From the NCBI GenBank assembly GCA_963783245.1, contig CAWAMS010000008.1:1-64000 (forward strand): 64,000 nt of DNA. Direction: 5' to 3'. Source of the stretch: Bog-473 sp963783245 (GTDB lineage Bacteria; Actinomycetota; Acidimicrobiia; Acidimicrobiales; RAAP-2). Position numbers and translations under genes: made by a program. Positions 44,560 through 53,807 of the stretch are shown here, piece by piece (the first letter of the stretch is position 1; each line of letters starts with the position of its first letter). The notes beneath the pieces are model-generated. The model made no database searches. It was not told the origin of the DNA and saw only the letters and a list, made by a program, of their open reading frames with translations.

Positions 44560-46770
44560 ATGCGCACCCTGGCCGGGTGGTGTGTCAATCACCGCCGTCT
44601 CGTGCTCCTCATCTGGGCAATTGTCCTTGTCGTGTCCCTGGGACTGTCGAACGCGATCGGGACCGCCTACTCGAACTCGTTCAACTTCCCGAAGACCGAG
44701 TCGTTCGACGCCATCAAGCTTCTGCAGGCGTCCGCCCCCAAGGACTCGGGCGACACCGAGCAGATCGTCTTCGCCACGTCCGGCGGGGCGAAGGTGACCG
44801 ACCCCGACGTGATGGCGAGCATCAACGAGATGATCGGCAAGATCGAGCAGCTCCCCCACGTCGGCCGGGTGGTGAGCCCGTACACTCCCCAGGGGGCGAC
44901 CCAGATCAGCGCCGACAAGACCGTGGCGTTCATCCCCGTCACGCTGAACCGCCAGCAGAACTTGCTGACCGAGTCCGAGGGTAAGCAGTTCGTCGCCACA
45001 GCCAAGACGGCCGACGGACCGAACCTCCAGGTGGCGGTCTCGGGTCAGTTGGCCGAATTGACCAACCCGCAGTCCTTCAGCGGGACGGGGGTGGGCGTGC
45101 TCCTGGCCTTCATCGTCCTGATCCTTGTCTTCGGATCGTTCTTCGCAGCCATACTTCCCATCGTCTCCGCGCTCTTTGCGCTGGGCACGGCCATCGGCGT
45201 CATCGGCATGCTCACCCATGTCCTCAAGATGCCGTCGATCTCCCCGATTCTGGTGCTCCTCATCGGGTTGGGAGTGGGCGTCGACTATGCGCTGTTCATC
45301 GTCACCCGTCACCGCCAAGGCCTGGTCGCCGGGCAGACGATCGAGTCATCGATCATCAACGCGGTCAACACGTCGGGCCGGGCCGTCATGTTCGCCGGGA
45401 TCATCGTCTGTATCGCCCTTCTCGGCATGTTCGCCCTGGGTGTCAGCTTCCTCTACGGCCTCGCCGTGTCGGCGGCGATCGGGGTGCTCTTCACCATGAT
45501 CTCGGCCCTCACCTTGCTCCCGGCGATGTTGGGCTTCATCGGCCCCAAGGTCATGAGCCGCAAGCAGAAGCGCGGACTGGTGGAGAACGGCCCGCGCATC
45601 GTCGGGGTCGGCACCACCGGCTTCTGGCCCCGCTGGGCCGACCGGATCCAGCGCCGTCCGGCGTTTTCGGCCGCGGCGGCGTTGCTCGTCATCGTGGTGA
45701 TCGCCCTCCCGTTCTTCTCCTTACGGCTCGGCTCAACCGACCAGGGCAGCGACCCGACCGGGACCACGACGCGCACGGCTTACAACCTGTTGGCCAAGGG
45801 ATTCGGACCCGGTTTCAACGGCCCGCTCCAACTGGTCTCCGTCGTTTCGACGCCGGCGCAAAAGGACGTCATCGAAAACGTCGCCGACGAGGTGCGCAAG
45901 CAGTCAGACGTGGCGACGGTGGCCGATCCGGTCTACATCCCCAGCAAAACGGGCGACGGCTCCGAAGTGGCGTTGATCAGCGTCTTCCCGAAAACGGCGC
46001 CACAGGACGCGGCGACGACCGATCTCATCTACCACTTGCGCGGTGACACGATCCCTATGGTCGTCGGCGATAGCGGAGTGAAGATCCTGGTCGGTGGCGA
46101 CACCGCCATCTTCGTCGACTTCGCGCACGTGCTGTCTTCCAAACTTCCGCTCTTCATCGCCCTGGTGGTGATCCTGTCCTTCATTCTGCTGGCGATCGTG
46201 TTCCGAAGTTTCGTGATCCCGCTGACGGCCGCCGCCATGAACCTGCTCTCCATCGGTGCGGCATTTGGCATCCTGGTGGCGGTGTACCAGTGGGGGGACG
46301 TCGACAGGCTGTTCGGCATCGATCGCACCGGACCGGTCGAGTCGTTCATTCCGGTGTTGCTGTTCGCGATCCTCTTCGGGCTGTCCATGGACTACCAGGT
46401 CTTCCTGGTCAGCCGTATGCACGAGGAGTACCTCAAGTCGGGCGACAACCGGACCGCCGTTCGCAACGGCCTCGCCGCCACCGGTAAGACCATCACCGCG
46501 GCGGCGTTGATCATGATCCTGGTCTTCGCTTCGTTCGTTCTCGGCGGTCAGGCCGTGATCAAGGAGTTCGGGATCGGTTTGGCCGGAGGCGTCCTCGTCG
46601 ATGCGGTCTTGATCCGCATGGCCGTGGTCCCTTCACTGATGATGCTGCTGGGCAAGGCCAACTGGTGGTTCCCGAAGAGCCTGGACCGGATCCTGCCCCG
46701 GCTGTCGGTCGAGGCGAAGGACCTCGAAGCGCTCCCGACAGTCACGGTGCCGGACGCCGAACTCGTCTGA
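44560..46770 (+). CDS. MMPL-family RND transporter
   Basis: 736 residues with the twelve-segment MmpL plan: an N-terminal membrane helix, a soluble domain (about 40-190), six helices, a second soluble domain (about 395-520), then six more. GVGVDYALFIVTRHRQG and FGLSMDYQVFLVSRMHEEY carry the conserved Asp-Tyr pairs of the proton relay. MmpL proteins move lipids or lipid-linked compounds from the inner membrane to the periplasm or outer layer. A good AGGAGA site precedes the ATG. It could export a product of the lipid genes in this window, but no direct partner is encoded. Confidence 0.92.
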   Translation: MRTLAGWCVNHRRLVLLIWAIVLVVSLGLSNAIGTAYSNSFNFPKTESFDAIKLLQASAPKDSGDTEQIVFATSGGAKVTDPDVMASINEMIGKIEQLPHVGRVVSPYTPQGATQISADKTVAFIPVTLNRQQNLLTESEGKQFVATAKTADGPNLQVAVSGQLAELTNPQSFSGTGVGVLLAFIVLILVFGSFFAAILPIVSALFALGTAIGVIGMLTHVLKMPSISPILVLLIGLGVGVDYALFIVTRHRQGLVAGQTIESSIINAVNTSGRAVMFAGIIVCIALLGMFALGVSFLYGLAVSAAIGVLFTMISALTLLPAMLGFIGPKVMSRKQKRGLVENGPRIVGVGTTGFWPRWADRIQRRPAFSAAAALLVIVVIALPFFSLRLGSTDQGSDPTGTTTRTAYNLLAKGFGPGFNGPLQLVSVVSTPAQKDVIENVADEVRKQSDVATVADPVYIPSKTGDGSEVALISVFPKTAPQDAATTDLIYHLRGDTIPMVVGDSGVKILVGGDTAIFVDFAHVLSSKLPLFIALVVILSFILLAIVFRSFVIPLTAAAMNLLSIGAAFGILVAVYQWGDVDRLFGIDRTGPVESFIPVLLFAILFGLSMDYQVFLVSRMHEEYLKSGDNRTAVRNGLAATGKTITAAALIMILVFASFVLGGQAVIKEFGIGLAGGVLVDAVLIRMAVVPSLMMLLGKANWWFPKSLDRILPRLSVEAKDLEALPTVTVPDAELV

Positions 46771-46797
46771 CGGGCGACGGGCGACGGGCGACGGGCG

Positions 46798-47760
46798 CTA
46801 CCAGGCGTAGTCCTCGGGGGCGGTCTTGTGCCCGGGGAAGAGCTCATCGAGCTCGGTCAGGACCTTGTCGTCGAGGGTGATCTCGACCGCATCGAGGGCA
46901 CCGTCGAGCTGCTCAATCGTGCGGGGCCCGATAATGGGAGCGGTGACGGCGGGCCGGGTGAGCAGCCACGCCAGGGCGACGACCGAGGGCTCGTGCCCGA
47001 TTTCGTCGCAGAGCTCTTCGTAACGCTCGAGCTGGGGACGGTGCGTCTCGAGGGACTTTGCGGCCCGATTTTGGTGGCGGCGGACCCCCTCTCGCTCCTT
47101 ACGGACGACGCCACCGAGCAGGCCACCCTGTAGCGGCGACCAGGGGATGACGCCGAGTCCGAAGTCCTCGGCGGCGGGAAGCAGTTCCCGCTCGACGTCG
47201 CGCACCAAAAGGTTGTAGATCGACTGCTCGCTCACCAATCCCATGAAATGGCGCTCGGCTGCCGCAGCCTGGGCTTTCGCAATGTGCCAGCCCGCGAAAT
47301 TGGATGAGCCGACGTAGAGGATCTTGCCCTGGTTCCGCAGGACCTCCATGGCCTCCCAGATCTCGTCCCATCCCGTCGCCCGGTCGACATGGTGCATCTG
47401 GTATAGGTCGATGTAGTCCGTCTGCATGCGCTTGAGCGACGCGTCGCAGGCCCGGCGAATGTTCAGGGCCGACAACTTTCCTTCATTCGGCCAATCCCCC
47501 ATGTCGATGTAGAGCTTGGTGGCCATAACGGTGCGCTCCCGCCGACCCCCTCCCTGGGCGAACCAGCGGCCCACGATCTCCTCGGTGGCGCCGCGCCGTC
47601 CGTAGGCGTTGGCGGAGTCGAAGAAGTTGATGCCCACCTCGTGCGCCTTGTCCATGATGGCGAACGAGGTTGGTTCATCGGTCTGGGGACCGAAGTTCAT
47701 GGTGCCGAGGCAGAGGCGACTGACGCTGAGACCGGTACGACCGAGGTTGGTGAAGTGCAT
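46798..47760 (-). CDS. aldo/keto reductase
   Basis: 320 residues. The catalytic tetrad is visible: Asp in FFDSANAYG, Tyr in the same motif, Lys in MATKLY, His in LYQMHHVD. GSSNFAGWHIAKAQ and APIIGPRTIEQLDGAL (NADPH-binding) are also present. The ATG at 47760 is preferred over a TTG nine bases upstream. It is the soluble NADPH-dependent type; the substrate is unknown. It converges on the MmpL gene across a short GACGGGC repeat. Confidence 0.93.
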   Translation of the reverse strand: MHFTNLGRTGLSVSRLCLGTMNFGPQTDEPTSFAIMDKAHEVGINFFDSANAYGRRGATEEIVGRWFAQGGGRRERTVMATKLYIDMGDWPNEGKLSALNIRRACDASLKRMQTDYIDLYQMHHVDRATGWDEIWEAMEVLRNQGKILYVGSSNFAGWHIAKAQAAAAERHFMGLVSEQSIYNLLVRDVERELLPAAEDFGLGVIPWSPLQGGLLGGVVRKEREGVRRHQNRAAKSLETHRPQLERYEELCDEIGHEPSVVALAWLLTRPAVTAPIIGPRTIEQLDGALDAVEITLDDKVLTELDELFPGHKTAPEDYAW

Positions 47761-47800
47761 GACGGCCAACCTAGACGCGTGACTCGGGACAGTCGTCTAC

Positions 47801-47868
47801 GGCCGGGCGCGTCGCCGGCTCACAGGCACGGCCGGGCGCGTCGCCGGCTCACAGGCACGGCCGGGCGG
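47801..47868. repeat. 29-bp tandem repeat
   Basis: GGCCGGGCGCGTCGCCGGCT plus CACAGGCAC occurs twice without change (47801-47829, 47830-47858) and then a third partial copy, GGCCGGGCGG. It lies in the gap between the aldo/keto reductase and the OB-fold gene, which are divergent. Confidence 0.85.
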
Positions 47869-47966
47869 TCCGGCACGGTGGCCGGCCCCCGAACTAGCGT
47901 CCGTTTTGCCCCGACCACTACGGTGGCGAGGTAACTCCTGTCCGGACGTCCGACGTGAGGGGGAAG

Positions 47967-48365
47967 ATGGCTGCGCAAATTCCGCTGGTCGATTATCTGG
48001 TGCTCGGGGATTCCCCTCACCTCGTGGCGAACGAGTGCACCTCGTGCGGTGCCCGCTTCTTCGACCGCCGCAATGCCTGCGCCAACTGCGGCAAGACCGA
48101 ATTCACCAAGGCCGATATCGCCACCAACGGCGAGGTGCGGGCCTTCACCATCGTGACCTTCGCCGCCCCCGGGGTACCTGTCCCCTACGTCGCTGCCGTG
48201 GTCGACTGCGACGGGACGAGCGTCCGGGGCAACCTGATCAACGTCGATCCCGATCCTGAGCACGTCGCCCTCGGAATGAAGGTCCGACTGGCCACGTTGG
48301 GACTAGGCATCGACGACAACGGTACCGAGGCAATCGGGTTCGGCTTCGAACCCCTGGGAGGTTGA
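47967..48365 (+). CDS. DUF35/OB-fold protein with zinc ribbon
   Basis: 132 residues. The zinc ribbon is CTSCGARFFDRRNACANCG (two CxxC pairs), followed by an OB-fold (GEVRAFTIVTFAAPGVPVPY, VVDCDGTSVRGNLINVD). It is 5 bp upstream of a thiolase and must be its partner; in archaea and actinobacteria such proteins bind the thiolase and guide acyl-CoA substrates. It is the second such pair in the window after 17967/18445. AGGGGGAAG precedes the ATG. Confidence 0.87.
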   Translation: MAAQIPLVDYLVLGDSPHLVANECTSCGARFFDRRNACANCGKTEFTKADIATNGEVRAFTIVTFAAPGVPVPYVAAVVDCDGTSVRGNLINVDPDPEHVALGMKVRLATLGLGIDDNGTEAIGFGFEPLGG

Positions 48366-48370
48366 GCATC

Positions 48371-49574
48371 ATGGCAAGTGACGACGTCTGGATCCTGGGC
48401 ATTCACATGACCAAGTTCGGCAAGCACCCCGACAAGGATCTCACCGACCTCTCCTCCGAAGCGGTGCTGGGCGCACTCGCCGACGGCGGCGTGACGATGA
48501 AGGACATGGGCGTCATCGGGGCGGGCAACCTCCTCGGTGGTGGCGGCGGTGCGGGGCAGGCGCTGCAGAAGCAGCTCGGTCAGACCGGCATTCCCGTCTA
48601 CAACGTCTCCAACGCCTGTGCGACGGGCGCCACGGCCCTGCGGGTGGCCGTGATGGCGATCAAGGCCGGGGAATGTGACATGGGCCTGGCCTTCGGGGTC
48701 GAGAAGCTGTCAGGGGCGGGGCTCCTGGCCGGTGGAACGCGCAAAGAGGACGACGGAACGTGGACCCCGTCGGGTCGCTACGGTGCGGTGGCGGCGGTCG
48801 ACGGCCGCATCGGCACCGAGATCATGCCAGGCGTCTTCGCACAGATCGGCATGGAATACGGTCACAAGTACGGCGGCACCAGCTTCGAGCTCTTCGCCAA
48901 AATCAGCGAGAAGAATCACGCCCACTCCACCCTCAACCCGCTTGGCGGCGTACACCAAGCGGATGAGCCTGGAGGAGATTATGGGCGACGTGATGATCGC
49001 CTATCCCAACACGCGCCCGATGTGCTCGGCCAACTGCGACGGTGCGGCGGCGGCGGTCGTCGTGAGCGGGTCCAAGCTCAAGACGTTGTCCTTGGAACAG
49101 CAGAAGCGGGCCGTGAAGATTTCGGCCTCGATCCTGACCACCGACCCGTGGGAGGAGGCGTGCCAGATCCTCCCCGACGTCAACACGTTGACGCGCAATG
49201 CGGTCACGCAGGCCTACGAACAGGCGGGCGTCGGGCCATCGGATCTCGATCTCGTGGAGTTGCACGACTGCTTCGCCACGGCCGAGTTGGTGCACTACGA
49301 CAACCTCATGTTGTGCGAACAGGGTGGTGCGGTGGACTTCTTCAACTCGGGCGCCACGTGGCGGGACGGCACCACGCCGGTCAACGTCTCGGGAGGCCTC
49401 GAGTCAAAGGGCCACCCGATCGCAGCGACGGGGATCGCCAACGTGTGGGAAGTGGCCACGCACCTGCGTGGCGAGGCGGGCGATCGCCAGATCGCCGGCG
49501 CCAAGGTTGGTATGACCCACGTCATCGGATTGGGATCCGCCTGTGGGATTCACATTTTGGAGAGGGCGGCCTAG
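48371..49574 (+). CDS. thiolase (SCP-x type acetyl-CoA acyltransferase), frame broken
   Basis: About 400 residues after a +1 join near 48945 (STLNPL then AAYTKRMSLEEIM). Unlike the Ltp2-like protein, this one keeps the thiolase residues: Cys in VSNACATGATALR, ELHDCFATAEL, SKGHPIAATG with the catalytic His, and GLGSACGIHIL with the final Cys. It should cleave 3-ketoacyl-CoA with CoA. GGGAGG precedes the ATG, and the OB-fold partner gene lies 5 bp upstream. Confidence 0.87.
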
Positions 49575-49579
49575 CCGGC

Positions 49580-50669
49580 ATGGCTTCGACGGTGCGCGGC
49601 GTGGTGGCACGGGCCAAGGGTGCGCCGGTCACGCTCGAGGAGATTGTCGTCCCGGACCCCGGGCCGGGTGAAGCCGTGGTGGCGGTGAAGGCGTGCGGCG
49701 TATGCCACACGGATCTGCACTACCGCGAGGGAGGGATCAACGACGAGTTTCCCTTCTTGCTCGGGCACGAGGCGGCAGGGATCGTCGACGCGGTCGGGCC
49801 GGGCGTGACGTCGGTGGCGCCGGGGGATTTCGTCGTTCTGAACTGGCGGGCGGTGTGCGGCGAGTGCCGGGCGTGTCGCCGCGGCCGGCCGTGGTACTGC
49901 TTCGCCACGCACAACGCGACGCAGAAGATGACTTTGACGGACGGGACGCCACTCTCGCCCGCGCTGGGCATCGGCGCGTTTGCGGAGAAGACGTTGGTGG
50001 CCGCCGGGCAATGCACCAAGGTCGACCCGTCGGCGCGGCCCGAGGCGGTCGGACTGCTCGGGTGCGGCGTGATGGCGGGGATCGGGTCGGCCATGTTCAC
50101 CGGCGCCGTGGGGCTGGGCGACTCGGTCGCGGTCTTCGGCTGCGGTGGCGTTGGGTGCGCGGCCATCGCGGGGGCGAAGCTGGCCGGGGCGACCACCATC
50201 ATCGCCATAGATCTCGATGCGAGGAAGCTCGAACAGGCGAAGCAGTTCGGCGCAACCGATGTCGTCGACGCCAGCGTCGGTGGATCCCGTGGCGGCGGTG
50301 CAGGGATTGACGGGTGGGAATGGGGCGGACGTCTGTATCGAGGCGGTCGGGAATCCGAAGGTGATGGAACAGGCGTTTTACGCTCGGGACCTCGCCGGGA
50401 CGCTCGTGCAGGTGGGGGTGCCGACTCCCGAGATGCGCATCGACCTCCCCATGATCGAGTTCTTCGGCCGGGGCGGCGCGCTCAAGCCGAGCTGGTACGG
50501 CGACTGCCTGCCCGATCGGGACTTCCCCAAGTTGGTCGACTTGTATCTGGCCGGGCGCCTCGATCTGGACCTCTTCGTCAGCGAGACCATCGCCCTCGAT
50601 CAAGTGGAAGAGGCGTTCCACCGGATGCAGCGGGGCGAGGTCCTGCGCTCCGTCGTCGTTCTGGGATAG
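49580..50669 (+). CDS. mscR: S-nitrosomycothiol reductase / mycothiol-dependent formaldehyde dehydrogenase, frame broken
   Basis: About 363 residues after a +1 join near 50283. The N-terminus STVRGVVARAKGAPVTLEEI, CGVCHTDLHYREGGINDEFP, LLGHEAAGIVDAVGPGV, NWRAVCGECRACRRGRPWYC, KMTLTDGTPLSPALGIGAF, LLGCGVMAGIGSAMFTGAV and, in the second frame, FYARDLAGTLVQVGVPTPEM and SWYGDCLPDRDFPKLVDLYL match the mycobacterial MscR enzyme closely as I recall it. It binds catalytic and structural zinc and uses NAD to oxidise S-hydroxymethyl-mycothiol (formaldehyde detoxification) or to reduce S-nitrosomycothiol. It implies that the organism makes mycothiol. Confidence 0.9.
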
Positions 50670-50731
50670 TACCGACGGGCTGAGCGGGGGCGAAGAGTTA
50701 GCCGGGAGGGCGGATTGGGAATGGTGAGAGC

Positions 50732-50899
50732 ATGAGCCACCACGAACTGGAAGAGGAGCCGTCGCACGAGGCGGTCATGTCACGCGCCAGTGGACGTCCG
50801 CCCGAAGAAGCGTCGAGCGAGGACCCCGAGCATCAGGCCGAGGTGATCCTCGAGGAGTCGGAGGAACGGTTGGAGGAGGGCGCCGACAAGTCGACGTGA
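50732..50899 (+). CDS. small acidic hypothetical protein
   Basis: 55 residues, reading MSHHELEEEPSHEAVMSRAS and then a run rich in Glu (VILEESEERLEEGADKST), likely a charged helix. The ribosome site is weak (GGTGAGAG). It fills the gap between mscR and the gamma-glutamyltransferase gene, with the same direction as both. Composition and the absence of other frames suggest it is coding; no function can be given. Confidence 0.5.
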   Translation: MSHHELEEEPSHEAVMSRASGRPPEEASSEDPEHQAEVILEESEERLEEGADKST

Positions 50900-50917
50900 T
50901 CATGCTATGCCTTGCGC

Positions 50918-52561
50918 ATGGCGTATCCCCTCGCCCCGTTCGCATCCGTCACCGGCCTACGCGGCATGGTCAGCGCGGCGGACCATCTGGCGTCGACGGC
51001 GGGCCTCGGCCTGTTGGCACAAGGCGGATCAGCGGCTGACGCCGCTGTCGGTGCCGCAGCAGTGATGGCGGTCACCAGTCCGTATCTCTGCGGCATGGGT
51101 GGCGACATGTTGGCGGTGGTCGAGCGCGCCCGGTGCCGATCCCGATGGCACTCCTGGCAACGGGGCGCGCCGGATCGGGCGTCGACGCGGCCGGGCTGCG
51201 CGCCGAAGGCCACTCCATCATGCCGGTGCGGGGTGACTTCCGGACCGTGCCGGTGCCCGGTGCGGTCGATGGATGGCTCGCCCTTCACGACGCGCTTCGG
51301 CCGCCTCGCGCTGGCCGACGTGTTCGGTCCCGCGATCGGGTTGGCGGAGGACGGGTTCGTGGCGTCGTTGATGCTGTCGTTGGCGAGTCATCTCGTCCAT
51401 CAGGTCCCGGGGGCGCAGGAGCTGTGCCCCGACGGCCCGCTCCCCCTCGAGGCCCGTGTGCGCCTCCCCTCTGCGGCGCGCACGCTGCGCGCCATCGTCG
51501 ACGAGGGGCGGCAGGGCTTCTACGGGGGCGAGTTCGGGCGTGAGCTGGTCGATCGGGGACGCGGCATCTACGTGGAGGACGACCTGGCCCACGACCTCGC
51601 ACAGTGGTGCGAGCCGTCGTGCCTACGGGTCTGGGGGCACGATCTGTGGACCGTTCCGGCGCCCTCCCAGGGCTACCTGACCCTCGCCAGCTCCGCAATC
51701 GCCGAGCGGGTCGGCCTCGGGACCGACCCGTCCGATCCCCTCTGGGCGCACCTCATCGTCGAGGCCTCCCGGGCGGCGGGACACGACCGCCCGGCCGTCC
51801 TCTACGACGGGGCGAAGGCTTCGTTCCTCCTCAGCGAGGAGCGACTCTGCGCCGCGGCCGAACGCATCGCGCACGATCGAGCGGCGCCGTCAGACGTGCG
51901 GCCCGGGGCGCAGGACGATCCGAGTGCCGGCATCCCCCGGGTGGCCGACGGCGACACGACCCACCTGTGTGCGGTGGACGCCGATGGCCTCGGGATCTCG
52001 CTGACACAGTCCAACGCCCTCGACTTCGGCTCGCACCTGGTCGCCGGCTCGACCGGGATCTTCCTGCACAACCGGGGGGTCGGGTTCTCCCTGGTGCCCG
52101 GGCATCGCGCCGAGCTGGCGCCACGGACACGACCGCCCCACACCCTGTCCCCCATGCTGGCCACGAATTCCGACGGTGCGCTCTCGCACGTCCTCGGCGC
52201 CATGGGCGGCGACGCCCAGCCGCAGATCCTCCAACAGGTTCTGGCCCGGATGTTGCATGCCGGCGAGGACCCGGCCACTGCCGTCGCCTCGGCCCGCGTC
52301 TCGCTCGTGGCGCCCGGAGCGGGGCCGTTCCGCCTGTGGTGGGGCGACGACCTGCAGATCTGCGTCGAGGGCCACGCCCCGCCGGCATGGTCGGAAGGGC
52401 TGCGGGCCCGGGGGCACCGGGTGATCCCGGTCACGGCGTTCGAACCCAACGCCGTCGGCGGCTGTCAGGTCATTGCCGTCGTTGCCGACGCTGACGGCTC
52501 ACGGCATTTCGTCGGCGCGGCCGACCCACGCAGCCCGTGCGCAGGGACGGCGAGCCGCTAG
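50918..52561 (+). CDS. gamma-glutamyltransferase family protein, frame disturbed
   Basis: About 547 residues. The N-terminal half has MVSAADHLASTAGLGLLAQG, GSAADAAVGAAAVMAVTSPY and GMGGDMLAVV. For about 160 bases (51128-51290) the coding frame moves to another phase, where ALLATGRAGSGVDAAGLRAE and VPGAVDGWLALHD fit the family, then returns with a +1 step. DGDTTHLCAVDADGLGISLT carries the Thr that becomes the N-terminal nucleophile after self-cleavage. GGT enzymes hydrolyse or transfer gamma-glutamyl groups; no signal peptide is seen. It follows mscR, so a role in thiol turnover is possible. Confidence 0.85.
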   Translation: MAYPLAPFASVTGLRGMVSAADHLASTAGLGLLAQGGSAADAAVGAAAVMAVTSPYLCGMGGDMLAVVERARCRSRWHSWQRGAPDRASTRPGCAPKATPSCRCGVTSGPCRCPVRSMDGSPFTTRFGRLALADVFGPAIGLAEDGFVASLMLSLASHLVHQVPGAQELCPDGPLPLEARVRLPSAARTLRAIVDEGRQGFYGGEFGRELVDRGRGIYVEDDLAHDLAQWCEPSCLRVWGHDLWTVPAPSQGYLTLASSAIAERVGLGTDPSDPLWAHLIVEASRAAGHDRPAVLYDGAKASFLLSEERLCAAAERIAHDRAAPSDVRPGAQDDPSAGIPRVADGDTTHLCAVDADGLGISLTQSNALDFGSHLVAGSTGIFLHNRGVGFSLVPGHRAELAPRTRPPHTLSPMLATNSDGALSHVLGAMGGDAQPQILQQVLARMLHAGEDPATAVASARVSLVAPGAGPFRLWWGDDLQICVEGHAPPAWSEGLRARGHRVIPVTAFEPNAVGGCQVIAVVADADGSRHFVGAADPRSPCAGTASR

Positions 52562-52606
52562 CCCCCGGGCGCGGCGCCGTCCGCCCCTTCCTGACAGAAT
52601 CGGGCA

Positions 52607-53807
52607 ATGACCACCATCACGACACGGCACGAGATGTTGCTGCCGGACCCCGAGCCGCGTCCGGTGCACTACACGGTGATCTCCGTCGACGATCACCTCG
52701 TCGAGCCACCCGACATGTTCGAGGGTCGCCTGCCGAGCCGCTTTGCGGACCTCGCCCCCAAGATCATCGAGAACGACCAGGGGCACCAGGTGTGGGAGTT
52801 CGACGGTGCGGTCTACACACAGGTCGGGATGAATGCGGTGGCCGGACGCCGCCCTGAAGATATCAAGGTGGAGCCGACGCGGTTCGAAGACATGCGGCGC
52901 GGCTGCTGGAATATCGACGACCGCATCGCCGACATGGACATCAACGGGGTGTGGGCGTCGCTCAACTTCCCGTCGATGATCACCGGGTTCTGCGGCAAGG
53001 TCTTCTCGGCCGCTCAGTGATCCCGCGTTGGGGTTGGCCGTCACGAAAGCGTGGAACGACTGGCTCTACGAGGCGTGGTGGCAGCCGTATCCGGACCGCA
53101 TCATCCCGTGCGGGATCACCTTCCTGGCCGACCCCGAACTCGGTGCGGCCGAGATCCGACGCAACGCTGAACGCGGGTTCCGGTCGGTGACACTGCCCGA
53201 GCGGCCGCATCGCATCGATCTGCCGAGCCTCTTCTCCGGTTACTGGGACCCGATCGTCGCCGCGTGTGAGGAGACCGACACCGTGATCTCGCTCCACGTC
53301 GGGTCCTCGGGCATGGCCGACGTGGCCGACGACAGCCCGATGGTCCCGCTCGTCGCCACCCTCTTCGGTCAGATGTCGTTGTCGGCCTGCGCCGAGTGGC
53401 TGTGGTCCGGTCTGCCGTCGCGCTTCAGCAACATCAAGATCGCCATGAGCGAAGGTGGGATCGGCTGGGTGGCGATGCTGCTCGACCGTCTCGACAACAT
53501 CGTCGATCGCTCGGGCTACGGTCGTGACTACGACGCCACGGGACTGCGCCCGGCCGAGGTTCTGGCGCGGAACTTCTGGTTCTGCACCATCGACGACCCG
53601 TCGACCATCGACACCCGCCACCGGATCGGCGTCGATCACATCATGGTCGAGGTCGACTACCCGCACGGTGACTCGACGTGGCCGGACACCCAGGAGATCA
53701 TCAAGCGCTACTGGGGCCATCTCCCCGTGGAGGACCTGCGCAAGATGACGCACGAGAACGCGGCACAGCTGTTCCGCTGGCCCCTCCCGCCCGATGTGCT
53801 GCCTTGA
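52607..53807 (+). CDS. amidohydrolase-2 family metal hydrolase, frame broken
   Basis: About 400 residues after a +1 join near 53010 (NFPSMITGFCGKVFS then LSDPALGLAVTKAWNDWLYE). The TIM-barrel metal motifs are ISVDDHLVEPPDMF (metal-binding DxHx), SLHVGSSGM (His), and VEVDYPHGDSTWPDT (metal Asp and His), followed by MTHENAAQLFRW. Relatives are decarboxylases or hydrolases of aromatic and steroid ring-cleavage products. It follows the thiolase-mscR-GGT block in the same direction. Confidence 0.87.

Noticed and set aside
46771..46797. GACGGGC short repeats after the MmpL gene as a regulatory element
   Set aside because: Only about four 7-base copies in a 27-bp convergent gap; nothing suggests a function.
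48371..50669. A 773-residue thiolase-dehydrogenase fusion
   Set aside because: The long frame crosses two frame breaks. The thiolase continues in another phase to its own stop at 49574, and mscR starts at 49580.
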